Positions 1 to 7,574 of a stretch of DNA of 52,461 nt are shown here, one piece after another. Position numbers and translations under genes: made by a program. The stretch is from the NCBI GenBank assembly GCA_016204605.1, contig JACQKK010000156.1, positions 1-52,461 of the forward strand. Reading direction: 5' to 3'. This stretch comes from Candidatus Lambdaproteobacteria bacterium. GTDB lineage: Bacteria > SAR324 > JACQKK01. The notes under the pieces are model-generated. The model was not told the DNA's origin, ran no database searches, and saw nothing but the letters and a program-made list of their open reading frames with translations. How positions within the stretch are numbered: the first letter of the stretch is position 1; each line of letters opens with the position of its first letter.

Positions 1-100
1 AGGTTAACTTTCCGCCTGATTCGTGGTAGAAAGCCCGCTCGACCGGCACCGCATTGACTTCCCCGGGTCCCGGATTTCAGCCGCGCGGAGCAGCGCCTTC

Positions 101-1312
101 ATGACAGCCGAGCATCAGGTCGAGCCCGCGCAGCCCCTCGCAATTCCCGTGCGCCATCTGGTGCTGAGCCGGGAGGAGCTGCTCGAGGGGCTGGCGCGCA
201 TTCGCGAGCTGTGCCACGACTACGGCCAGTTGATGGAGAGCCTCTCCGATCGCGAGGAGTGGTCCCGGCACGCCCTGGCCCTGATCCAGCGCCACCGCAG
301 CCTGGCGGTCTCGCCCGCTGCGCCGCTGGAGCGGCTGGAGCTGATCGTGCGCCTGGTGCAGAGCCTGCTGCGCCATGTGCACAAGGAGCGGCTGCGGTTC
401 CGCGTGGCGAGCTGGGCCGCGCCGCTGGCCGAGGAGGCCAGCCCGCGCCTGCAAGCGGTGGCGGATCAGTACCGGGAGCTCGGCCGGCGCGTGGCCGGGC
501 AGTTCGACGACCTGACGCGGCTGGCCCAGCGCGGCACGCTGCCCAAGCCCGAGCTGACCCAGCCGCTGATCCTGACGGTGGCGGTGCTGTTCAAGGCGGT
601 GCTCCGGCAGGACTGGGAGGACGTGGCTCTGGTGATGCGCCACATCAACTTCGTCACCACCACGCGGGAGAATCACCATCCCTACAACCGCCTGGCCCGG
701 ATCGCCCGGGAAATCTACGATTCGCTGAACGAGTTCTCGAAAGACTTCTCCTTCGCCGATCTCAGCGCCACCACCGAGGACATCCCCGATGCGGTGGTGA
801 AGCTGCGCAGCGTGATCGAGCGGCTGGAAGGCGCCGCCAACACCAATCTCGACACGCTCGAGCAACTGGGGCGCGACACCGCGGCGGACCAGCGCCGCGT
901 GCGGGACGCGCTCGGCGCCGCGGTCGAGCTGCGCGCCGGGCTGGCGGCGCTGGGCCAGGCTCAGCCGGCGCTCGGCCCGGAGCTCGACTCGATCGCGGCG
1001 CTGGTGGATGCGGAAATCGCCGGGCAGCTCGATCGGCTCGGCGCGCGCCTCGTCGAGCGCTCCGAGGGCTACCTGCGGCTCATCGCCAACCAGAGCTTCC
1101 AGGACCTGACCGGGCAGACCCTGAAAAAAGTGATCCAGTTCATCGAAAGCCTGCAGATGCAGCTGGTGCAGGTGCTGGCCAGCCAGAAGCACCAGATGGG
1201 GGCAGTGCCCGGCAAGCCTGCGCCCGCCGCTGGGGAGCCGGGTGCCGGCCCCGGTGTCCCGATCCAGACGCAGGGGCAGGTGGATCAGTTGCTGGCCGAC
1301 CTCGGCTTCTGA
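101..1312 (+). CDS. cheZ: CheZ-type CheY-P phosphatase with long N-terminal extension
   Basis: Protein phosphatase that removes phosphate from CheY-P and so terminates the chemotaxis signal in the cytoplasm. The C-terminal half carries the CheZ signature QDFQDLTGQ-like SFQDLTGQ, with D335 and Q339 matching the E. coli catalytic pair (D143/Q147). The protein ends in GQVDQLLADLGF, which matches the CheY-binding tail of E. coli CheZ. It is 403 residues from the ATG at 101, whereas E. coli CheZ is about 214; the first ~200 residues are an additional helical region I cannot assign. ATG 101 was chosen because GGAG lies at 87-90; an in-frame GTG at 23 is possible. cheY follows after 34 bp, so the order is reversed relative to E. 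coli cheY-cheZ. Confidence 0.93.
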   Translation: MTAEHQVEPAQPLAIPVRHLVLSREELLEGLARIRELCHDYGQLMESLSDREEWSRHALALIQRHRSLAVSPAAPLERLELIVRLVQSLLRHVHKERLRFRVASWAAPLAEEASPRLQAVADQYRELGRRVAGQFDDLTRLAQRGTLPKPELTQPLILTVAVLFKAVLRQDWEDVALVMRHINFVTTTRENHHPYNRLARIAREIYDSLNEFSKDFSFADLSATTEDIPDAVVKLRSVIERLEGAANTNLDTLEQLGRDTAADQRRVRDALGAAVELRAGLAALGQAQPALGPELDSIAALVDAEIAGQLDRLGARLVERSEGYLRLIANQSFQDLTGQTLKKVIQFIESLQMQLVQVLASQKHQMGAVPGKPAPAAGEPGAGPGVPIQTQGQVDQLLADLGF

Positions 1313-1346
1313 CAACGACTCCGCATCCGTTCACGAGGGAGCACGC

Positions 1347-1733
1347 ATGCCGCCCAATCTCAAGATGAACATCCTGGTCGTGGACGACTTCGCCACGATG
1401 CGCCGCATCATCACCAACGTGCTGCGCCAGCTCGGCTTCGAGAACATCGTGGAGGCCGACGACGGCACCAAGGCCCTGCGCGTGATCGAGCAGCAGCGCG
1501 TCGATTTCGTGATCACCGACTGGAACATGCCCCAGATGTCGGGGCTGGACCTGCTCAAGGCGATCCGCAGCCACGAGGATGCCTCCAAGCAGAAGACGCC
1601 GGTGCTGATGGTCACGGCCGAATCGCTCCAGGAGAACATCGTCGCGGCGGCCCAGGCCGGGGTGAACAACTACATCATCAAACCCTTCGACGCGAAGACG
1701 CTCTCGGACAAGATCAACAAGATCTTCCCCTGA
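1347..1733 (+). CDS. cheY: Chemotaxis response regulator CheY
   Basis: Single-domain receiver of 128 residues that carries the phosphoryl signal from CheA to the flagellar switch. Visible are the acidic pocket VVDD (near residues 11-14), phospho-acceptor D58 in FVITDWNMP, the conserved Thr in VTAES and the Lys in IIKPFDA. There is no output domain, as expected of CheY. The start is ATG 1347, preceded by GAGGGAG at 1335-1341. It lies 34 bp behind cheZ and is almost certainly co-transcribed with it. The main chemosensory operon (cheB to mcp) is 25 kb away in this window, so this CheY may serve that CheA. Confidence 0.97.
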   Translation: MPPNLKMNILVVDDFATMRRIITNVLRQLGFENIVEADDGTKALRVIEQQRVDFVITDWNMPQMSGLDLLKAIRSHEDASKQKTPVLMVTAESLQENIVAAAQAGVNNYIIKPFDAKTLSDKINKIFP

Positions 1734-1943
1734 GGGCGGGACCTGGGCGGGCGCCGCCCCGGCCGCCATCCTCCCGAGCCGGCGCTTGCCTTCCGGGCGG
1801 CGGGGGAGCGTAATGGTAGCGGCGTCTGCGCCCCCGGCACGGAGTTCTGCCCGCGCGGGGGAGCATGCCCCGGACCGACCGGGGATGTTCCGGTGCGGCC
1901 GCGCCCCGGCACTGTTTCTACCTGGCCCGATCGGTCGCACCGC

Positions 1944-3986
1944 ATGATCCCAATACACGTCCGGCGACATTCTGCCCGTCCGTACCGTGCCCTCGTTCTC
2001 GCCCTCCTGATCGCGGCGCTGGCGCTGGTCTTGTTGGGCCAGCAGGCGGGGGCGCAAGGGTTTTTCGGGGATGGCGACGAGATCCCGAAGGTGCTCGCCA
2101 CCTTCCAGACGCAGATCGAGCCTGCCGAGGCGCGGCCGGGGGAGCACGTCCGCCTGCTGATCACGGCCCGGATCGCGAAGGGCTGGTACACCTACTCCGT
2201 CGTCCCCCAGGGCGAATTCGCACCGCCGCCCACCTCCCTCAAGCTCGATGCAGGGCCGCTCAAGGTGCTGGGCCCGGTCTATGAGACCAACCCCACCGTC
2301 AAGCGCGACGCCGTGTTCGGGCTGGACCTCGCGTACCATCAGCCCGCGGCGCGCTTCTACCAGAACCTGCAAGTGCCCGCGGGCGCCGCGCCGGGCGACC
2401 TGCGGGTCGCCGCCACGCTGCGCTACCAGGTGTGCAACAACCGGCTGTGCACGCCGCCCCGCAGCGAGAGCCTGGCGGCGCCCCTGCGCATCGCGTCCGG
2501 CCCGCCGCGACCGGCCTATGGGTACATGCTGCGCACCATCGACTACGTGGACGGCGGCGGCAACTTCGCCTTCACCGGCGAAAGCCTGGAGAAGGCGCTG
2601 GCCCAGGGCACCTGGGGCTTCCTGCTGCTCGCTGCCGGATTCGGGCTGCTCGCGCTCGTGACGCCCTGCGTGTTCCCGATGATTCCGGTCACGGTCTCCT
2701 TCTTCGCCGGCGCCGGGCGGCGGGGGCGCTCGGGCGTGGGGCTGGCGCTGCTGTTCGCGGCGGGCATCGTGCTCTCCTCCACCGTGATCGGGCTGGCGCT
2801 GACCTTCTTCATGGGCGCCACGGGCATCGGCCGGTTCGCCACCAGCCCCTGGGTCAACCTGGCCGTGGCCGCCTTCTTCGCCCTGTTCGCCTTCAACCTG
2901 ATGGGGCTCTACGCCACCGGGCTGCCGGGCGGAGTGGTGCAGGGGCTGGATTCCGCCTCGCGACGGCTCAAGGGGCCGCTCGGCGCCGTGCTGATGGGGG
3001 TGACCTTCACCGCCACCTCTTACACCTGCACCATGCCGTTCGTGGGCACTCTACTGGTTGCGGCCACCCAGGGCGCGGTGTTCTGGCCGCTGGTGGGGAT
3101 GCTGGTGTTCTCTGTGGTGTTCGCGCTCCCGTTCCTGCTGCTGGCGCTTTCGCCCCAGGCCGTGCTGCGCCTCCGCGGCCAGAGCGGCAACTGGCTGGTG
3201 CAGGTGAAGGTCGTGCTGGGGCTGGCGGAGCTTGGGGCCGCGCTCAAGTTCGCCAGCAACGCCGACGTGATCTGGCAGTGGGGGCTGCTCAACCGCACCG
3301 TGCTGCTGGGCTCGTGGCTGGTGCTGGCGCTGGTGATCGCGCTGCTGCTGCTGGGCCTGCTGCCCTGGCCGGGGGTGCGCGTGCCGAGGCGCCATCCGCT
3401 GCGGCTGGCGGTGGCGGCGTTCGGGATCGCGCTGGCGGCGTACCTGGCCATGGGCATGAGCGGGCGCGAGCTCGACAGCTGGACGGAGGCCTACATGCCG
3501 CCCGCGCTGGGCGGGCGCGTGGCGGCGGCCGTGTTGCCCAACCCGCCGGCCGCCCCCGGCCGCGGGCGGCTGCTCGAGCTCCAGGCCGTGCACGCGCTGC
3601 CCTGGCACGCCTCCCTGGCCGATGGCCTGGCCGCGGCCAGGAAGGCGGGCAAGCCCGTGTTCATCGACTTCACCGGCTACACCTGCGTCAACTGCCGCTG
3701 GATGGAACGGCGGGTGTTCGCCGAGGAGAACGTGTACCGCACCCTGCGGGAGCAGTTCGTGCTGGTGCAGCTCTACACCGATGGCGGCCCCAACGCCGCC
3801 GCCAACCAGACGCTCCAGATCGAGCGCTTCAGCACCATCGCCCTGCCCTACTACGTGATCCTCTCGCCGGAGAACGCCGTGCTGGCCCGCCACGCAGGGA
3901 TCATGGCCGGACCCGAGGATTTCCGGCGCTGGCTCGAGGAGGGCCGCCGCCAGCTGGCGGGGGCCGGAACGCAGCGCGGCTCATAG
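1944..3986 (+). CDS. dsbD: Thiol:disulfide interchange protein DsbD
   Basis: Inner-membrane reductant transporter that passes electrons from cytoplasmic thioredoxin to periplasmic thiol proteins. The 680-residue protein has a signal sequence (hydrophobic residues about 15-35, ending AGAQG), a periplasmic alpha domain with the cysteine pair in YQVCNNRLCTPP, a transmembrane beta domain with C242 (TPCVFPMIP) and C362 (SYTCTMPF), and a C-terminal thioredoxin-like gamma domain with C581/C584 in GYTCVNCRW. All three redox pairs are therefore present. ATG 1944 gives the best signal peptide; an in-frame GTG at 1893 would add 17 residues. The 210-bp gap behind cheY suggests its own promoter. Confidence 0.95.
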   Translation: MIPIHVRRHSARPYRALVLALLIAALALVLLGQQAGAQGFFGDGDEIPKVLATFQTQIEPAEARPGEHVRLLITARIAKGWYTYSVVPQGEFAPPPTSLKLDAGPLKVLGPVYETNPTVKRDAVFGLDLAYHQPAARFYQNLQVPAGAAPGDLRVAATLRYQVCNNRLCTPPRSESLAAPLRIASGPPRPAYGYMLRTIDYVDGGGNFAFTGESLEKALAQGTWGFLLLAAGFGLLALVTPCVFPMIPVTVSFFAGAGRRGRSGVGLALLFAAGIVLSSTVIGLALTFFMGATGIGRFATSPWVNLAVAAFFALFAFNLMGLYATGLPGGVVQGLDSASRRLKGPLGAVLMGVTFTATSYTCTMPFVGTLLVAATQGAVFWPLVGMLVFSVVFALPFLLLALSPQAVLRLRGQSGNWLVQVKVVLGLAELGAALKFASNADVIWQWGLLNRTVLLGSWLVLALVIALLLLGLLPWPGVRVPRRHPLRLAVAAFGIALAAYLAMGMSGRELDSWTEAYMPPALGGRVAAAVLPNPPAAPGRGRLLELQAVHALPWHASLADGLAAARKAGKPVFIDFTGYTCVNCRWMERRVFAEENVYRTLREQFVLVQLYTDGGPNAAANQTLQIERFSTIALPYYVILSPENAVLARHAGIMAGPEDFRRWLEEGRRQLAGAGTQRGS

Positions 3987-4197
3987 TTCCCGAGCCCCCC
4001 TGCCACCGGCGCGAGGATACGCGCCGCTGCCTGGGCGCTTCGGAGCACCCGCCGGGGCAGACGGCGAAGATCCGCCCCCGCCATTGCTTGGCCCGGTGCG
4101 ACCGGAACGCCGGCCGATCGGTGCCGAGCCGCGAGGTCGCTGTGCGGCTGCGCATCGTTTCCCGCCTCGTCGAGGCCAACCAGACGGGAGGTCTGCC

Positions 4198-4827
4198 GTG
4201 AGGCTCGATTCGGCCCTGCACCGGCGGGAGAGGTGGCGGGTGCATGAGCTCGCGCGCGACTTCCGGCTGGTCGACTATTGGGGGTTCCCGATGCGAGTCG
4301 AGCCATCCGGCCGCGGGTCGTTCCGCGAGTTCATCGGGCTGGTGGCCACCACCGGCCCCTCCTCCGACAGCCTGGCGGTCGAAGTTCTGCTCAAGACCCG
4401 CGAATGGGCCGGGCGGATCTTCGGCTGGGACCAGGGCAAGCACACGCTACCGATCCCCGGATGCAAGGAAACGAGCCTCTGCGATCGCCTTTCCGAGGCT
4501 GATCGGGTGGCGAGCCACCCCGAGTGGGTGGACCCTCCCCGACAGCAGCTCGTCGACCTGATGACCGTGTATGTGTTCGACAGCGAGGCGCTCTTCGAGG
4601 TCAGCAACCGAACGATCCACGCCCTGCTGCACTTCGGCTGGTCCGCCACGGCCGATGGGTCGAACTCCCCGCGAATGGCCGTGTACGTCAAGTCGCGAGG
4701 GTTCCTGAGCGACGTCTACATGGCCGTGATCGCGCCGTTCCGGCATTGGGTGGTGTACCCCGCGTGGATCGCCGGCATCGCTCGGAAGTGGGAGCACGCG
4801 ATGCTTGAAGGATTCGAGCGGCGATGA
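4198..4827 (+). CDS. DUF2867 family protein
   Basis: 209-residue protein of the DUF2867 family (also found as a C-terminal domain of some NAD(P)H-binding proteins). Typical features are the WGFP stretch near the start, LKTREWAGRIFGWD in the middle and a C-terminal FRHWVVYPAWIAGI that resembles the family's SRFHRYVVYPALLR-type end. No catalytic function is established. The GTG start at 4198 is fixed by a strong GGGAGGT at 4186-4192. Its TGA overlaps the next gene's ATG by 4 bp, so the two are translationally coupled. A preceding stretch (3987-4197) contains no gene I can support. Confidence 0.75.
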   Translation: MRLDSALHRRERWRVHELARDFRLVDYWGFPMRVEPSGRGSFREFIGLVATTGPSSDSLAVEVLLKTREWAGRIFGWDQGKHTLPIPGCKETSLCDRLSEADRVASHPEWVDPPRQQLVDLMTVYVFDSEALFEVSNRTIHALLHFGWSATADGSNSPRMAVYVKSRGFLSDVYMAVIAPFRHWVVYPAWIAGIARKWEHAMLEGFERR

Positions 4828-5783
4828 CGCGCTACGACGTGTTCAACGGCGATGCCGACGGGCTGTGCGCGCTCCACCAGCTCCGGCTGGAAGCGCCGGC
4901 GGAGAGCGTGCTGGTCACCGGCGTCAAGCGCGATACGCGGCTGCTGGCCGGGCTCAGGCATGTGCGCGCAGCCGAGATCACCGTGCTCGACGTGGCGCTG
5001 GTCGAGAACCGCGCGCCGCTGCTCGGCCTGCTGGAGCGGGGCTGCCGCGTCCGCTACTTCGACCACCACGAGCCGGGCGAGATTCCCCAGCATCCCCTGT
5101 TCGAGCCGCATCTCGATACGTCGCCCGAGGTCTGCACGAGCCTGCTGGTGGATCGCCACCTGGGGGGCTCCCGCCGGGTGTGGGCCGTGGTGGCGGCCTT
5201 CGGCGACAACCTCGGCGCAGCGGCGCGACGGGCGGCGCTCCCGCTCGGGCTCGGCGAGGCGCAGCTGGCGGAGCTGAGCGCGCTGGGCGAGCTGCTCAAC
5301 TACAACGGCTACGGCGAGACCCTGGCCGATCTCCACCATCACCCCGCCGACCTGTACCGGGCCCTGGCGGCGTATGTCGATCCGCTGGCGTTCCACCGCG
5401 ACGCGCCCGAGGTCGAGCGGCTGCGGCGGGGCTTCGTGGCGGACCTGAGCCTGGCCGCCGGGTTGGAGCCGATCGTCGCCGGCCAGGCCGGGCGCGTCTA
5501 CCGCTTTCCCGCGGCGCCCTGGGCGCGGCGCGTGCTGGGCATCTTCGCCAACCGGGCCGCCAACGCCGCGCCCGGCGAGGCAGTGGCCACGTTGGCGCCC
5601 AACGCCGATGGCACGCTGCGGGTGAGCGTGCGCGCCCCGCTGGCGCGGCCCCAGGGCTGCGATCGGCTGTGCCGGCGCTTCGCGGGCGGGGGCGGCCGCG
5701 CCGGTGCGGGCGGCATCAACAGCCTGCCCGAGGCCGATCTGCCCCGCTTTTCTGCGGCCTTCGAGGCGGCGTTTCAGCCTTGA
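4824..5783 (+). CDS. DHH-family phosphoesterase
   Basis: 319-residue protein that looks like a single-gene DHH phosphoesterase of the type that hydrolyses phosphodiester bonds in nucleotides or short nucleic acids with Mn2+. The N-terminus FNGDADGLCALHQL supplies the first Asp motif; D80-H81-H82 in YFDHHEPG is the signature; an internal FGDN supplies another metal-ligand aspartate. The C-terminal GGGGRAGAGGIN matches the DHHA1 glycine-rich substrate loop, although the usual GGGH histidine is replaced by Arg. It overlaps the DUF2867 gene by 4 bp (ATGA). The substrate cannot be decided from sequence. Confidence 0.82.
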   Translation: MTRYDVFNGDADGLCALHQLRLEAPAESVLVTGVKRDTRLLAGLRHVRAAEITVLDVALVENRAPLLGLLERGCRVRYFDHHEPGEIPQHPLFEPHLDTSPEVCTSLLVDRHLGGSRRVWAVVAAFGDNLGAAARRAALPLGLGEAQLAELSALGELLNYNGYGETLADLHHHPADLYRALAAYVDPLAFHRDAPEVERLRRGFVADLSLAAGLEPIVAGQAGRVYRFPAAPWARRVLGIFANRAANAAPGEAVATLAPNADGTLRVSVRAPLARPQGCDRLCRRFAGGGGRAGAGGINSLPEADLPRFSAAFEAAFQP

Positions 5784-5805
5784 GCGATGGCGGCGGCGCG
5801 AAGCG

Positions 5806-5848
5806 CCCCCCACCCCGGCCCTCCCCCGCTCCGGGGGGAGGGAGAAAG
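5806..5848. repeat. GC-rich hairpin repeat (fragment of the dispersed CCTCACC element family)
   Basis: Contains CCCCACCCCGGCCC followed by a palindrome of TCCCCC and GGGGGA arms with a CGCTCC-like centre. It is similar to the hairpin halves of the dispersed elements at 20899, 33503 and 36765. It lies between the DHH gene and the CFI-box remnant and could end transcription of the DHH operon. No T-tract is present. Confidence 0.5.
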
Positions 5849-5866
5849 GCGCTGGAGCCCCCGGAC

Positions 5867-5980
5867 ATACTGGTGATGGTACTGCGGCGGTTCCGGGACA
5901 CGCACCTCCTCAACGATGCCCCCGGCCGGCAGTTCGTGACGCTGTACCACCGTTACTCGCCACCCATCGGCGCGGTGCTT
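5867..5980 (+). pseudogene. Fragment of a CFI-box C-terminal domain
   Basis: In one frame this stretch reads MVLRRFRDTHLLNDAPGR then QFVTLYHRYSPPIGAVL, which I recognise as the distal part of the CFI-box-CTERM tail domain found at the C-terminus of many surface or secreted bacterial proteins (consensus: CFIATAAYGS, VxxLRxFRD, LLxNxPGR, LYYRYSPP). The defining CFIATA box is absent upstream and the frame runs into unrelated repeat sequence on both sides (5806-5848 and about 5990-6026). It is best read as a decayed gene end rather than a gene. The remaining sequence of this 329-bp gap (5784-6112) holds only hairpin repeat material. Confidence 0.6.
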
Positions 5981-5989
5981 CCTGGCTGT

Positions 5990-6026
5990 CCTCCGCTCCC
6001 CTTCTCCGCAGGCGGAGTGGGGGTGA
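5990..6026. repeat. GC-rich repeat fragment
   Basis: CTCCGCTCCCCTTCTCCGC followed by AGGCGGAGTGGGGGTGACC resembles one end of the dispersed element family (CTCCTCCTT...GGGGGTGAC also at 12206-12242). It closes the right side of the CFI-box remnant. Confidence 0.4.
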
Positions 6027-6112
6027 CCGCAGCGCGATTTCATCCCGCCGGCTCGCGCCATTACGCACTTGTCCCCGGGCGCGAGGGACCCCGCTTCGCG
6101 CTGGCGACCGCC

Positions 6113-7513
6113 TCAGCCGCCCGCCGTGGCGACCAGCGGGCGCACGTCCGCCACTCGCTCCAGGTCCGACATGCCGTCCAGCAGGCGCTCGACGGCGCCA
6201 GGCGGAAGCGCGCGGCCGGCGCAGTCGCGGAACTTGGCGTGCACGGCCGCATCGGGCAGCGGGTGCTGGCCGTCGTAGCCGTGCGCATGGTCGAGCTGCA
6301 ACCGATGCACTTGGCCGTCGCCGGTGGTGACGCTGACCACGGCGCTGTGGGGGTTCTCCGCCGTGCCGAGGAACCGGGGATCGGGCAGCACCTGGATGCG
6401 CTCCATCAGCCGCCGCGTCTCAGGGTCGCGGTAGCCCTCGCCCTCGAAGTCCTCCAGCACGATCTCCCCGCGCAGCAGCGCGCGCGCGAGGCAATACTGG
6501 ATGCTGAACTTGGCGTCGAGCCCGCCCTTGGGGTCGGGGCGGTTCACGTGCAGGATGCGCTTGTCTGAAATCAGCGCCTCCAGCCGGCCCACCTGCTCCG
6601 GGCGCAGTCCCTGCTGTTCCCGCAACTGCAACACCGCATCCACCGAGGAGTGTGTGCTGCCGCAGCAGGGGTGGCGCTTCTGGGCCACCCCCGGCTCCAG
6701 CAGGTCCAGCGGATTGGCCCATCGCTCGAAGATGCGCCCTTCCGCATACGTGCCCTTGCCGTTGTATACGTTGAAGAAGCCCTGCTCCTGCTCGAACGCA
6801 GCAGGGTTGGCTGTGAAACCCTCGCGCGCCAGCAGCGCCGCCAGCAGGCCGCCCCGGGCGCAGAGCCCCACGTGGAGCGGCTTTGTCATGGTGCCGAAGT
6901 TGGCCTTGATCCCGGAGGCGGAGGAGGCCGCGATGGCGAGCGCCGTTGCGGTCTCGGCCTCCGCGAGTCCGAGCAGCTTGGCGCAGGCCGCCGCCACGCC
7001 GAACACGCCCAGCGTCGAGGTGGGATGCCAGCCCTTGACGTAATGCTCGACATTGACGGCACGCCCGATCTTGGCCCCGGTCTCGAACCCCACCACGTAC
7101 GCCGCGAGCAGGTCGCGGCCGCTCGACCCCGCCTGCTCGCCCACCGCGAACAGCGCGGCCAGCGGCGGCGCGGAGGGGTGGCCCAAGAGCGACTCGTTGA
7201 CGTCGTCGAAATCCAGCGCGTGGGCGGCGATGCCGTTGACGAACGCCGCCTCCAGCGGCGGAGCGCGCCAGCCGCGCCCCAGCACCGTGCTGGCTCCGCC
7301 GGTGGGGCCGGTGGCCGCGCCGGGGCCCGGGCCGGAGGCGCCGCCGCGGCCGAGGGCGCGCTCGGCTGAAGCGACGCAGGGCTCGCGGGAGCCGGCCAGC
7401 GCCACGCCCAGCGTATCGAGCAGGGCGATCTTGGCCCGCTGGATGGCCTGCGCGGGAATCTGCTCGTAGCGCAGCCCGACGATGCGCCGGGCCAACTCTG
7501 TCGCGACGGTCAT
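6113..7513 (-). CDS. MmgE/PrpD family protein
   Basis: 466-residue member of the MmgE/PrpD family (2-methylcitrate dehydratase, cis-aconitate decarboxylase and many uncharacterised relatives). The sequence opens ATELARRIVGLRYEQIPAQA, followed by ALLDTLGVALAGS, FVNGIAAHALDFDD, GHPSAPPLAALFA and VKGWHPTSTLGVFGVAAA, all typical of the helical core. The second domain contains KRHPCCGSTHSSVDAVLQL. Genuine propionate-pathway prpD is normally beside prpB/prpC, which are missing; here the neighbour is an orphan binding protein, so the substrate is probably a different organic acid. ATG 7513 fits the family start; an upstream GTG at 7531 is possible. It lies 61 bp downstream of the binding-protein gene, on the same strand. 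Confidence 0.88.
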   Translation of the reverse strand: MTVATELARRIVGLRYEQIPAQAIQRAKIALLDTLGVALAGSREPCVASAERALGRGGASGPGPGAATGPTGGASTVLGRGWRAPPLEAAFVNGIAAHALDFDDVNESLLGHPSAPPLAALFAVGEQAGSSGRDLLAAYVVGFETGAKIGRAVNVEHYVKGWHPTSTLGVFGVAAACAKLLGLAEAETATALAIAASSASGIKANFGTMTKPLHVGLCARGGLLAALLAREGFTANPAAFEQEQGFFNVYNGKGTYAEGRIFERWANPLDLLEPGVAQKRHPCCGSTHSSVDAVLQLREQQGLRPEQVGRLEALISDKRILHVNRPDPKGGLDAKFSIQYCLARALLRGEIVLEDFEGEGYRDPETRRLMERIQVLPDPRFLGTAENPHSAVVSVTTGDGQVHRLQLDHAHGYDGQHPLPDAAVHAKFRDCAGRALPPGAVERLLDGMSDLERVADVRPLVATAGG

Positions 7514-7574
7514 GGGGGCCTCCGAGTGCACGTTGACAGACCGGCGGTCGCGCCGGTGCGGGCCGGCGGTGCCC

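Noticed and set aside
6113-7513. Annotating the PrpD-family gene as 2-methylcitrate dehydratase prpD
   Set aside because: No prpB or prpC is nearby, and the family is broad, so a specific name is not supported.
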